Shown piece after piece: positions 1 to 7,748 of a DNA stretch of 64,000 nt (within the stretch, counting starts at the first letter, position 1; every line of letters starts with the position of its first letter). Below the pieces are notes generated by a model. That model ran no database searches. It was not told the origin of the DNA and was given only the letters and a program-made list of their open reading frames with translations. The position numbers and the translations under genes are program-made. The DNA is from JAEMQF01 sp963775015. Its GTDB lineage: Bacteria; Pseudomonadota; Gammaproteobacteria; Burkholderiales; Burkholderiaceae_C. The DNA lies in contig CAVZHI010000001.1 of the NCBI GenBank assembly GCA_963775015.1, positions 124,001 to 188,000 on the forward strand, written 5' to 3'.

Positions 1-253
1 CATGATCGGCGAAATCGGCGGCCCCGACGAAGCCGAAGCGGCGCGCTGGTGCAAGAGCCACATGAAAAAACCCATCGTCGGTTTCATCGCCGGTGTCACC
101 GCGCCGCCGGGCAAACGCATGGGCCACGCGGGTGCGCTGATCTCCGGAGGCGCCGACACGGCGGACGCGAAGCTTGCGATCATGGAGGAGTGCGGCTTCA
201 CCGTCACACGCAACCCTTCGGAGATGGGCAAGCTGTTGAAGCGCCTGCTGTGA
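1..253 (+). CDS. sucD: Succinyl-CoA synthetase alpha subunit, C-terminal end (partial)
   Basis: This is the last 83 or so codons of the TCA-cycle enzyme that converts succinyl-CoA to succinate with ATP or GTP formation; the 5' part lies outside the window. The visible segment carries the family's C-terminal signature: IVGFIAGVTAPPGKRMGHAG followed by an ISGG glycine turn. In characterised SucD proteins the active-site phosphohistidine is the His of the GHAGA segment, which is present here. The ending EMGKLLKRLL is typical of full-length SucD, so the 3' end is intact. sucC is expected just upstream. The 142 bp to the next gene show no obvious terminator, so some read-through is possible. Confidence 0.95.
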   Translation, partial: MIGEIGGPDEAEAARWCKSHMKKPIVGFIAGVTAPPGKRMGHAGALISGGADTADAKLAIMEECGFTVTRNPSEMGKLLKRLL

Positions 254-395
254 GATCTGTGGGCGTGGACCCAGCGCGCGGACTATTGCGCAGCGCAGCA
301 GCGACTGCCGGGCGTCGTGCGCCCGCGAGGCTTGGCCGCACACCGCGATCCAAGGCACAATTCGACACACCCAACGCCCTACCTTCGCTGCATCC

Positions 396-1178
396 ATGAC
401 TCTCGAGTTCTTCAGCGCAACCGACACCGGCCGGGCGCGCAACAACAATGAAGACTCGGTAGCGCTGGACGAGGCGAACGCGCTCATGGTCCTGGCCGAC
501 GGCATGGGCGGCTACAACGCCGGCGAAGTGGCGAGCGGCATGGCGACGTCGTTCATCAAGAGCGAACTCGGTCGCTGGCTCACCGAAGCCGCCGGCGACG
601 CGTCGGACACCGATGTGCGTCGCGCGATGGACATCTGCGTCGACAACGCCAATCGCGCCATCTTCAACGCCGCGAACTCGAATCCGCAGTACGCCGGCAT
701 GGGAACGACGCTGGTGATGGGCGTGTTTCGCGAGGGCCGACTCCTCATCGGCCATGTCGGCGACTCGCGCGGCTACCGCCTGCGCGCCGGGCGCCTGACG
801 CAAATCACGCACGACCATTCGCTGCTGCAGGAACAGATCGACGCCGGCCTGATCACGATGGAGCAGGCCGCGTTCTCGTCGAACAAGAACCTGGTAACGC
901 GCGCCGTCGGGGTGGAAGACACGGTGCTGCTCGAGACGCACTTGCACGACGTGCTGCCGGGCGACACCTACCTGCTATGCTCGGACGGCTTGTCCGACAT
1001 GCTCGACGACGAAAGCATTCTGCAGGTGTTGCTGGGCAGCGAATCGCTGGCCGAAGCCGTGGCGGCACTCGTCGACGCGGCCAACGACGCAGGCGGAAAG
1101 GATAATATCTCGGTGGTCCTTGCTCGGGTGCGCGGCCCGGCGGGGTCTGCGCGGTCATGGTGGCCGTTCCGGCGTTGA
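396..1178 (+). CDS. PP2C-type serine/threonine protein phosphatase
   Basis: A 260-residue, single-domain soluble PP2C phosphatase of the Stp1/PrpC kind, predicted to remove phosphate from Ser/Thr residues in the cytoplasm. The family motifs appear in order: NNNEDS (residues 17-21, with metal-ligand Asp20), LADGMGG (33-39, metal ligand Asp35), HVGDSRGYR near 120, LCSDGLSDM near 195, and DNISVVL near 235. There is no signal peptide or membrane segment. The next gene, 69 bp downstream in the same direction, encodes an FHA phosphothreonine reader, which suggests a shared phospho-signalling module. No Ser/Thr kinase is encoded in the window, so its substrates and opposing kinase are unknown. Confidence 0.93.
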   Translation: MTLEFFSATDTGRARNNNEDSVALDEANALMVLADGMGGYNAGEVASGMATSFIKSELGRWLTEAAGDASDTDVRRAMDICVDNANRAIFNAANSNPQYAGMGTTLVMGVFREGRLLIGHVGDSRGYRLRAGRLTQITHDHSLLQEQIDAGLITMEQAAFSSNKNLVTRAVGVEDTVLLETHLHDVLPGDTYLLCSDGLSDMLDDESILQVLLGSESLAEAVAALVDAANDAGGKDNISVVLARVRGPAGSARSWWPFRR

Positions 1179-1247
1179 CCGGGTCGATGAGGCAGGCGAA
1201 CGAATCTGCCGCAATCGGAAAAAGATAAAGACAGAAAGGTCGCAAGC

Positions 1248-1901
1248 ATGGGCAAGCTGGTCGTATCGCTCGATGGTGTGGTGATCAAGGAGGTTCAGAT
1301 CACCAAGGACAAGACCACGCTGGGCAGGCGCCCGTACAACGACATCGTGATCGACAACCTCGCCGTGAGCGGCGAACACGCCGTCTTGCAGATGGTCGGC
1401 TCCGACGTCTTCATCGAAGACCTGAACAGCACGAACGGCACCTACATCAACGGCAAGGCGATCAAGAAGCAGCTGCTCACGCACAACGACACGGTGGAGA
1501 TCGGCAAGTACAAGATCAAGTACCTCGTCGAAGACGGCACCGACTACGAAAAGACGATGATCCTCAAGCCCGGCGCGCTGCCCGCGGGCCAGCATTCCGG
1601 CTTCGGCCCGTCAGGATTCGGCCCCATGGGCGGTTCCACGTCGCCCGCGTCGATCAAGGTGCTGAACGGCGCCGCCGCCGGCCGCGAAGTGGCGCTGAGC
1701 AAGGTTGTGACGACGGTGGGCAAACCCGGCGTGCAGGTCGCGTCGATCACGAAACGCCCTGGCGGCTACGTGCTTGCGCACGTCGAAGGGTCACTGCGAC
1801 CCAGCGTGAACGGCAGCCCCGTCGTCAGCGAAACCGTTCATTTGAAGAATGGCGACGTGATCGAGCTTGCCGGGACGCAGATGCAGTTCGTGCAGCCGTA
1901 G
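1248..1901 (+). CDS. FHA-domain phosphoprotein-binding protein
   Basis: A 217-residue cytoplasmic protein with a strong N-terminal forkhead-associated domain at about residues 20-95. The phosphothreonine-pocket residues are present: GRR (26-28), SGEH (41-44) and NSTNGTYING (60-69). After a Gly/Pro/Ser-rich linker (about 120-145) comes a second beta-rich region of about 70 residues. It resembles a degenerate FHA fold: it keeps GKPG and NGDVIEL-like turns but lacks the canonical GRxxxND and SxxH pocket. An AAAGG-type ribosome binding site at 1234-1239 sits 8 bp before the ATG. It follows the PP2C phosphatase in the same direction and probably reads the phosphosites that the phosphatase erases. 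Confidence 0.9.
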   Translation: MGKLVVSLDGVVIKEVQITKDKTTLGRRPYNDIVIDNLAVSGEHAVLQMVGSDVFIEDLNSTNGTYINGKAIKKQLLTHNDTVEIGKYKIKYLVEDGTDYEKTMILKPGALPAGQHSGFGPSGFGPMGGSTSPASIKVLNGAAAGREVALSKVVTTVGKPGVQVASITKRPGGYVLAHVEGSLRPSVNGSPVVSETVHLKNGDVIELAGTQMQFVQP

Positions 1902-1910
1902 CCAAGGCGC

Positions 1911-1937
1911 TGTCATGCCGGCGAACGCCGGCATCCA
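1911..1937. repeat. REP-like palindromic element (ATGCCGGC-GAAC-GCCGGCAT)
   Basis: A perfect 8-bp inverted repeat at 1915-1922 and 1927-1934 around a GAAC loop, flanked by TGTC on the left and CCA on the right, 14 bp after the FHA stop codon. The TGTCAT(palindrome)ATCCA layout matches short palindromic repeats scattered between genes in many proteobacterial genomes. There is no T-run, so it is not a standard intrinsic terminator. It may stabilise mRNA 3' ends. I saw no second exact copy in this window. Confidence 0.6.
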
Positions 1938-2138
1938 CCCTCGGCACCGAGGCCAGGGCGCCGCCCAGCGTGACCCTCTTCACGCGGACACTTGGCACTT
2001 CGCCGTGCCGCCCGCAATCGCCGACCAAGCGCGACATTCGCGCCTTGAATCCCGCGTCGAGCCAAGGCACCATGCAGGCAACGCCCGAGGCACCCGCCCG
2101 CGCTGCCGATCCACCGAAGACTCGCGCCACACCCTTTC

Positions 2139-3011
2139 ATGATTGTCCAAGTCCTCGGCTGCTCCGGCGCCATCGCGGCAGGTTGCAAGACGACCGCCTT
2201 CCTGCTCGACCATGATGTGCTGATCGACGCTGGCACCGGCGTTGGCGACCTGAGCCTCGAAGCGCTGGCGCGAATCGACCATATCCTGATCAGCCACTCG
2301 CACCTCGACCATGTGCTCGCGATCGGGCTACTCGCCGACAGCGTGATCCGCCTGCGCGCGGCCGATAACCGGCCGCCGATCCAGGTGCACGCCTTGCCCG
2401 AGACGATTGCCGCGCTGCGCGGGCATATCTTCAACGGCGTCATCTGGCCCGACTTCACGCGCTTGCCCGACCCGGCGCGACCGGTGTTGGAGCTCGTTCC
2501 GTTTGCCGTGGGTGACGTGGTGGTGCTGGGCGGCAAACACATCGAAGTGCTGAGCGCGGCGCACACGGTACCGGCAGTTGGCTTCGGCGTTGACTGCGGC
2601 GCTGCGGGCTGGTGGGCCTACACGGGCGACACTGGCCCCAACCCGGCGCTATGGCAGCGCCTGAGTCAGCTGCGCGTCGCCCAGATCGTCATCGAAACGG
2701 CCTTCAGCGATGAAGAGCGTGAGCTCGCACACCTGAGTCGGCACCTTTGTCCCGCTGAACTCGGCGTCGAACTCGAACGGCTGGCGGGCTGCGCGGACGT
2801 GCACATCACGCACATCAAACCCGGGGAAGTGGAAAGCGTGATGGCAGAGATCGCGCGGCTCGGCACACGACACCGCATCCACGCGCTGACGGCTGGACAG
2901 GTGATGCGCCTGGACTCGGCACGACCGGCTGTCCCGCCAGGCCAGGACGCAACGAGTGACAAATTTCGGCAGCTCGAGCCGATAGCGACGCTTGCCCATG
3001 TTGCCCAGTGA
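2139..3011 (+). CDS. Metallo-beta-lactamase-fold 3',5'-cyclic-nucleotide phosphodiesterase-like protein
   Basis: A 290-residue hydrolase of the class II cyclic-nucleotide phosphodiesterase branch of the metallo-beta-lactamase superfamily. Evidence is the N-terminal VLGCSGAI strand, the dinuclear zinc motif HSHLDH (residues 53-58), a later AAHTVPAVGFG histidine segment, YTGDTGPN (metal-bridging Asp), IETAFSDEE and a C-terminal THIKPGE histidine. This arrangement is typical of proteins annotated as cAMP phosphodiesterase class II, but the real substrate is unproven. There is no signal peptide, so it is probably cytoplasmic. It lies just before the sigma-54-type pilin promoter, which hints at, but does not show, a link between cyclic nucleotides and pili. 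Confidence 0.82.
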   Translation: MIVQVLGCSGAIAAGCKTTAFLLDHDVLIDAGTGVGDLSLEALARIDHILISHSHLDHVLAIGLLADSVIRLRAADNRPPIQVHALPETIAALRGHIFNGVIWPDFTRLPDPARPVLELVPFAVGDVVVLGGKHIEVLSAAHTVPAVGFGVDCGAAGWWAYTGDTGPNPALWQRLSQLRVAQIVIETAFSDEERELAHLSRHLCPAELGVELERLAGCADVHITHIKPGEVESVMAEIARLGTRHRIHALTAGQVMRLDSARPAVPPGQDATSDKFRQLEPIATLAHVAQ

Positions 3012-3064
3012 CGATTTGCGTCACGTTTGAGTGAAAAGTCCACGAATCGGACACTCGGAGAGGC

Positions 3065-3080
3065 TGGCACAGACCCTGCA
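3065..3080 (+). promoter_or_regulatory. Sigma-54 (RpoN) -24/-12 promoter for pilA
   Basis: TGGCAC at 3065-3070 and CTGCA at 3076-3080 give the invariant GG (3066-3067) and GC (3078-3079) with exactly 10 bases between them, matching the RpoN consensus TGGCAC-N5-TTGCA with one mismatch. Transcription would start near 3091, leaving a leader of about 33 nt before the pilin ATG at 3124. Type IV pilin genes are commonly driven by RpoN with PilS/PilR. The position also rules out the longer in-frame pilin start at 3031. Confidence 0.85.
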
Positions 3081-3123
3081 ACTGTTGAGCGTGTTCCCCC
3101 CAACCCCCATGGAGCTTTCCAAC

Positions 3124-3561
3124 ATGAAACGTCGAGTCCAAGCAGGTTTTACCCTCATCGAGTTGATGATCGTTATCGCGATCATCGGCATCCTGGCGGC
3201 GATTGCGCTGCCGCAGTATCAGAACTACACGATCCGGGCGAAGGTGTCCGAGGCGTTGGCGTTGTCTGCCGGTGCGAAGCTGGCAGTGGCTGAGACAGCT
3301 CAGTCAGTGGGTGGTCTCACACTGATCACTGCGTCGAACCATGGCTATACCAGCGGCTCCTCGACATACACCACCAGCATCTCGATTGATACTACAGGCG
3401 GCGCCACCAGTGGCACGATCACGGTTGTAGTTAGCGCTGCTGTCGGCGCGCCAACGTTCAACATCATCTTGACTCCGACCGCAAATGCAAACAATATTTC
3501 CTGGGTGTGCACAAACAATGCGGCAAATCAAGCGCATGTCCCGGCAACTTGCCGAGTCTAG
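3124..3561 (+). CDS. pilA: Type IV major pilin (PilA-like)
   Basis: A 145-residue prepilin, the building block of type IV pili. It has a short basic leader MKRRVQAG, cut after Gly8 by PilD, then the class IVa start FTLIELMIVIAIIGILAAIA with Phe+1 and Glu+5, which form the hydrophobic spine helix. The C-terminal disulphide loop is formed by Cys129 and Cys143. The globular part is rich in Ser, Thr and Gly, a composition compatible with O-glycosylation. The start at 3124 is supported by GGAG at 3111-3114 and by the sigma-54 promoter just upstream. A strong terminator follows, so it is a one-gene transcript. Two glycosylation-ligase-family genes come next. Confidence 0.95.
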   Translation: MKRRVQAGFTLIELMIVIAIIGILAAIALPQYQNYTIRAKVSEALALSAGAKLAVAETAQSVGGLTLITASNHGYTSGSSTYTTSISIDTTGGATSGTITVVVSAAVGAPTFNIILTPTANANNISWVCTNNAANQAHVPATCRV

Positions 3562-3586
3562 TCAGTAGCCCTGATTCCTGACCTAG

Positions 3587-3617
3587 AAGGCGACGTAGCG
3601 ATACGTCGCCTTGTTTT
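3587..3617 (+). terminator. Intrinsic terminator of pilA
   Basis: A perfect 11-bp stem, AAGGCGACGTA (3587-3597) with TACGTCGCCTT (3602-3612), closes on a GCGA tetraloop of the very stable GNRA class and is followed by GTTTTC. It lies 26 bp after the pilin stop, as expected for a highly expressed single-gene unit, and it separates pilA from the ligase genes. Confidence 0.92.
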
Positions 3618-3668
3618 CGTTTGCACTGACGACTTCGATTGAATTCCGAATCATCCCTTGAGTGGAGA

Positions 3669-5381
3669 ATGCCGCTCGGGCAACGTGCCCTTGACGTTCG
3701 AGAACTTTCGATTTGGCTGGTCATCGGCTTCGGTTGCCTCGCACTCGCCTGGCTTCTTCCAGAACACTACCTGCCCTGGACCACGTTTCGCCAAGAAGCG
3801 CTCGCAGCGTGCGCGGCCCTCATGCTTGTGGGAGCCACCCTCGAACGCAGTTCCTTTGTGGTTTGGCCAAGGATTGGGATACTACTGATTGCGGTCGCGG
3901 CAGTGCCGCTGATCCAGTGGGCCACGGGCCAGATTCGCTATCGAGACGATGCGATTCTTGCGTCCAGCTACGTCGCGCTGTCGGGAGTCTGCGCTTGCAT
4001 TGGCGCAAGCCTCGTCGCAGGTACACGCCGTCAACAATTCTTGGACGCCCTGACTGCATGCTTGGTTCTGGCCGGCATCGCGTCGGCCGGAATGGCGCTG
4101 TGTCAGTGGCTCGGGCCCAATGTCTTGATGGATTGGGTTCAGCCCATGCCCGCCAGAGGCCGGCCCTTCGCCAATATCGGCCAGCCGAATCACTTGTCCA
4201 CTCAGCTTTTGCTCGGGTTTGCCGGGCTGCTGTATTGGTACGAAACACGTCGGACCTCCGGCAGGGTGACGGCCCTCGCTGCCGCATGGCTCGGCTGGGG
4301 TGTCGTGATGACGCAATCCCGCACTGGATGGCTCGCGGTCGGTGCGTTCGCAGCGTGGTGGCTCTTGATGCGCTCCCGCACGACACTTCGTTTGCAAGCT
4401 CTGCCGGTTTTGATCGGATGCATCGCCTTCGTCGCCGCAGTCCTCGCCCAGGGCAGCCTGTTCGTTCTTTGGAATGATCCTGGATACTTGGGTAGCACAG
4501 CCCCAGCGCTTCGCTTGACCACAGCCAGGCGCGGCTTGATTTGGGAAATGTTGTGGCATGCGTTGATGCAGTCGCCGTGGATCGGCTATGGCTGGGGCCA
4601 GGTGGCCAGCGCACATTTTGTTTCGGCGAGCCACTTTCCGGGCGCAGGGACGTGGCTGAGCCATAGCCACAACCTGCTGCTTGACTTGATGATCTACAAC
4701 GGCATACCAATCGGCTTGTTGATTGCCCTGTTGCTGCTCGTCTGGTTTACCCGTCGCATTCGCGAGTGCCGCGATTCACAGACTTGGTGCTGGATGTTCG
4801 CGCTTTTCGCCATATTTCTGCATGCGATGTTCGAGTTCCCACTGCACTACGCCTATTTCTTGGTGCCCACCGGGCTCTTGCTGGGAATTGTCAGCAGCAC
4901 AACAACTTCGATTCGAACGGGCAAATGGAGCCTCGTCGCGCCAACAGCTTTGCTGACTCTGGCGCTCACTAGCGTGGCGGTCGAGTATGTGAATGCCGAA
5001 GAATCCCTGCGTGACCTGCGTCTCGCCTCGTTTCATGTCGGTCGGCCCCCAGGGGACCTGCCCAAGCCGGATTGGGTAGTCCTCGAAAGTTGGAAGGACT
5101 ATCACGAAGCAGTTGCGATGAGCATCCACGGTCGGATGCGACCGGAGGACATTCAGTCACTTCGCGATCTGGCGCGTCGATACCCGTACCCGAACGTTCT
5201 TTCACAATACGCACATGCTACGGCGCTGAACGGCCAAATGAGCACGTCAATGTGGGTGCTGGCACATACCTGCAAAGTACACAGCGAAGTGGTTTGTGAC
5301 GCGGTGCGTATTTGGTGGACCCGACTCGGTACCAAACACCCTGAACTGGCCGCGGTCGCATTCCCTGTTCCGCCACGGTAG
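3669..5381 (+). CDS. O-antigen ligase / PglL-family protein, probable pilin O-oligosaccharyltransferase
   Basis: An inner-membrane protein of about 570 residues with roughly ten or more predicted transmembrane segments. It belongs to the Wzy/WaaL/PglL superfamily, whose members move lipid-linked glycan in the periplasm onto protein or lipid A. The PglL_A-type motif FANIGQPNHLSTQLL lies in the first half and the Wzy_C region, with the conserved periplasmic loop LSHSHNLLLDLMIYNG, in the second. A soluble tail of about 130 residues follows. Its place right after pilA suggests the pilin as acceptor (inference). The ATG at 3669 was preferred over a TTG at 3639, but its GGAG is only one or two bases away, so the start is uncertain. 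Confidence 0.85.
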   Translation: MPLGQRALDVRELSIWLVIGFGCLALAWLLPEHYLPWTTFRQEALAACAALMLVGATLERSSFVVWPRIGILLIAVAAVPLIQWATGQIRYRDDAILASSYVALSGVCACIGASLVAGTRRQQFLDALTACLVLAGIASAGMALCQWLGPNVLMDWVQPMPARGRPFANIGQPNHLSTQLLLGFAGLLYWYETRRTSGRVTALAAAWLGWGVVMTQSRTGWLAVGAFAAWWLLMRSRTTLRLQALPVLIGCIAFVAAVLAQGSLFVLWNDPGYLGSTAPALRLTTARRGLIWEMLWHALMQSPWIGYGWGQVASAHFVSASHFPGAGTWLSHSHNLLLDLMIYNGIPIGLLIALLLLVWFTRRIRECRDSQTWCWMFALFAIFLHAMFEFPLHYAYFLVPTGLLLGIVSSTTTSIRTGKWSLVAPTALLTLALTSVAVEYVNAEESLRDLRLASFHVGRPPGDLPKPDWVVLESWKDYHEAVAMSIHGRMRPEDIQSLRDLARRYPYPNVLSQYAHATALNGQMSTSMWVLAHTCKVHSEVVCDAVRIWWTRLGTKHPELAAVAFPVPPR

Positions 5382-5462
5382 CCTGGCCTACCGAGAATAG
5401 CGAACAATGCGTTCCACTCCGTAAGCCACACAACTCGCGCGGTTGCGGAACGCCGACTTCCG

Positions 5463-7232
5463 ATGAATCGCCCGCTTCTATCCGGCCCCGGTGAACTTCG
5501 CGATGCGCCGCAGCTGCTGTTGGGATTGGCCGTCGCCATGCCAATGTTGTTGGCATTTAACCTCCCGCCATCGGCGACCTTCTTCAACCAAGCGATTTCC
5601 CTGATCGGGTGGGCCGGTTGGGCATTTCTGTTGTTCGCAGACCTTGGAGCCAGCAGCAAACTTCGAGCAACTGGCGCAGCCTTTGCCGCTGCCCTTGTCT
5701 TGCTCGGCGCCGCGACACTATCCTCAGTCCTCGCGGCCGGCCTGCCCTCGGCACTCGGCATATCGAACCTGGCGATCATTGCCATTGCCGCAATCGCATT
5801 TGTCGCAGGCACCGTCGATCAATCCAGCGCACTCCGTCGCGTCACGTTTCGCGCCTTCTGCACCGGGATGGTCGTCGCAGGCCTCGCCAGCACCTGCTTT
5901 GGTTTGTTGCAAGTCTACGCACCGGCCTTCGGCGGCGGCGATTGGATTGCCCGTGCGTCCTCCGACGGCCGTGCAGTGGGCAATTTGCGCCAAGCGAATC
6001 ACCTTTGTAGCCTGCTCCTTTGGTCCATCGTGTCGGCGTTCTGGCTGGTCGATGGACGGTCCTTGCGCGTTGCGACCGGTGTCGTGCTAACGGCAGGCAT
6101 GCTTTTCGCTGTTGTCCTCACGGGGTCGCGAAGCGGAGTATTCGGAGTGTTGACCCTGGCGTTGTGGGGTTTGTTGGACCTGCGCCTGTCCCGTGCCATG
6201 CGCATTGCCCTCTTGCTCGCGCCACTAGCCTACGCGCTACTATGGTTCGGCGCCTTTGCGTGGGCCGAGTACAGCCAGGGCACATTCGCGCTCTCCAGAC
6301 GCTTCAGCACCGAGGGCGACATTTCGAGTTCACGCTTTGGTATCTGGGCGAACACCCTCACGCTGATTCACTCGAATCTGTGGGCCGGTGTGGGCTTCGG
6401 CGAATTCAACTTCGCCTGGACCTTGACCGAGATTCCGAACCGGCCCGTCGCGTTCTTCGACCACACGCACAACCTGCCGCTGCAGTTTGCGGTCGAGTTG
6501 GGACTGCCGCTGGCGATCGTCTTGCTCACTTTGCTGGGCTGGGCGCTGTGGCGCGCGTGGCGGAACTGCATGCTGCCACCGAACCCAGAAGAAGGTGCTT
6601 CGCCGCAGCGCGCCGCCTTCGTCATGGTGCTGCTCGTGCTGATGCACAGCCTGCTCGAATACCCGCTGTGGTACGCGTACTTTCTGTTGCCTACGGCGTT
6701 CTTGCTGGGGCTGTGCGTCGCCGGTCCTTCACGTCACCTGGCGACTGCAGCAACTGCGCCTCGTAGGCAGATTCAAGCGACGAGCTTTCGCATTGCTGCC
6801 CTTGTGCTCATGCTCGGCGCCGCCTACTCGGTCTACGACTACTTCAAGGTCGTCGTCATCTTCGCGCCACCGGAAAACGCCGCGCCGCTTGCAGAGCGCA
6901 TCGCCCGCGGCCAGCGCAGTCTGTTCTTCTCGCACCACGCAGACTACGCCGCGGCAACGACCTCGGACGACCCGGTCTTTGCCCTCGCCGCGGCTCAACG
7001 CGCGGCGCACTATTTACTCGACACCCGCCTCATGATGGCGTGGGCAAATGCGCTCCACGCGACGGGTGACAGCGAACGCGCCAAGTACCTGGCGCAGCGC
7101 TTGCGCGAGTTTCGAAACCCGCAGTCGGTGAGCTACTTCGCGCCGTGCGATGACCCTGGCGTGGCGCGCGCCGACAAACCCTACCAGTGTTTCGCGCCGC
7201 AGCGCCAGTTCACGTTCGCCGACTTCAGGTGA
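5463..7232 (+). CDS. Second PglL/Wzy-family O-oligosaccharyltransferase
   Basis: A 589-residue polytopic membrane protein of the same family as the preceding gene but clearly divergent, not a recent duplicate. It contains VGNLRQANHLCSLLLW (PglL_A-type motif), then a Wzy_C region with GVGFGEFNFAW and FDHTHNLPLQFAVELGLPL, where the HTHN histidine corresponds to the catalytic-loop histidine of ligases. A C-terminal soluble region with the Wzy_C_2 character of PglL ligases follows. It lies 81 bp after the first ligase. Its 3' end overlaps the convergent moaC by 8 bp. Having two ligases next to one pilin suggests different glycan donors or acceptors, or a division between pilin and lipopolysaccharide. 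Confidence 0.87.
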   Translation: MNRPLLSGPGELRDAPQLLLGLAVAMPMLLAFNLPPSATFFNQAISLIGWAGWAFLLFADLGASSKLRATGAAFAAALVLLGAATLSSVLAAGLPSALGISNLAIIAIAAIAFVAGTVDQSSALRRVTFRAFCTGMVVAGLASTCFGLLQVYAPAFGGGDWIARASSDGRAVGNLRQANHLCSLLLWSIVSAFWLVDGRSLRVATGVVLTAGMLFAVVLTGSRSGVFGVLTLALWGLLDLRLSRAMRIALLLAPLAYALLWFGAFAWAEYSQGTFALSRRFSTEGDISSSRFGIWANTLTLIHSNLWAGVGFGEFNFAWTLTEIPNRPVAFFDHTHNLPLQFAVELGLPLAIVLLTLLGWALWRAWRNCMLPPNPEEGASPQRAAFVMVLLVLMHSLLEYPLWYAYFLLPTAFLLGLCVAGPSRHLATAATAPRRQIQATSFRIAALVLMLGAAYSVYDYFKVVVIFAPPENAAPLAERIARGQRSLFFSHHADYAAATTSDDPVFALAAAQRAAHYLLDTRLMMAWANALHATGDSERAKYLAQRLREFRNPQSVSYFAPCDDPGVARADKPYQCFAPQRQFTFADFR

Positions 7233-7725
7233 CGCCGGGCGCGACCCAGTCGCCGGATTTACCGCCGTGCTTCTCGAGCACGCGGATCTCGCCCATCACC
7301 ATACCTCGGTCCGCCGCCTTGCACATGTCGTAGACCGTGAGCAGGCCGATCTGCACCGCGGTGAGCGCCTCCATCTCGACGCCGGTGCGGCCGAGCGTCT
7401 CGACTCGTGCCGTGCACCGAACTGAACTGCCTGAACGATCGACTTCGAACTCCACCGCGACGCGCGTGATCGGCAGCGGGTGGCAGAGCGGAATCAGTTC
7501 CGACGTGCGCTTCGCGGCCTGGATCGCGGCGATTCGCGCAACGCCGAGCACGTCGCCCTTCTTCGCCTGACCCGCCTCGATCAGCGCCAGCGTCGCGGGC
7601 AACATTCGAATCACGCCACTGGCGCGCGCGACCCTGTGCGTTTCGGCCTTGCTGGTGACGTCGACCATGTGCGCCTGGCCTTGCGCGTCGAAGTGCGTGA
7701 GCGGCGAGTCGGGGGCTTGGGACAT
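7225..7725 (-). CDS. moaC: Cyclic pyranopterin monophosphate synthase MoaC
   Basis: A 166-residue enzyme of molybdenum cofactor biosynthesis that, after the MoaA step, forms cyclic pyranopterin monophosphate in the cytoplasm. Visible signatures are MVDVTSKAETHRVARASG near the N-terminus, KGDVLGVARIAAIQAAKRTS, LIPLCHPLPIT (the LCHP active-site segment), GVEMEALTAV, and DMCKAADRGM with the catalytic Lys. Length and order match the family. The ATG at 7725 was chosen over an upstream in-frame start at 7887 because homology begins just after MSQAPDSPLTHF and because the longer form would run into the divergent M48 protease gene. Confidence 0.97.
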   Translation of the reverse strand: MSQAPDSPLTHFDAQGQAHMVDVTSKAETHRVARASGVIRMLPATLALIEAGQAKKGDVLGVARIAAIQAAKRTSELIPLCHPLPITRVAVEFEVDRSGSSVRCTARVETLGRTGVEMEALTAVQIGLLTVYDMCKAADRGMVMGEIRVLEKHGGKSGDWVAPGVT

Positions 7726-7748
7726 GGCTGGAAACACCAGGGAACCGA

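Noticed and set aside
3031..3123. Upstream in-frame extension of the pilin gene
   Set aside because: It would begin before the sigma-54 promoter and put 31 residues ahead of a normal prepilin leader.
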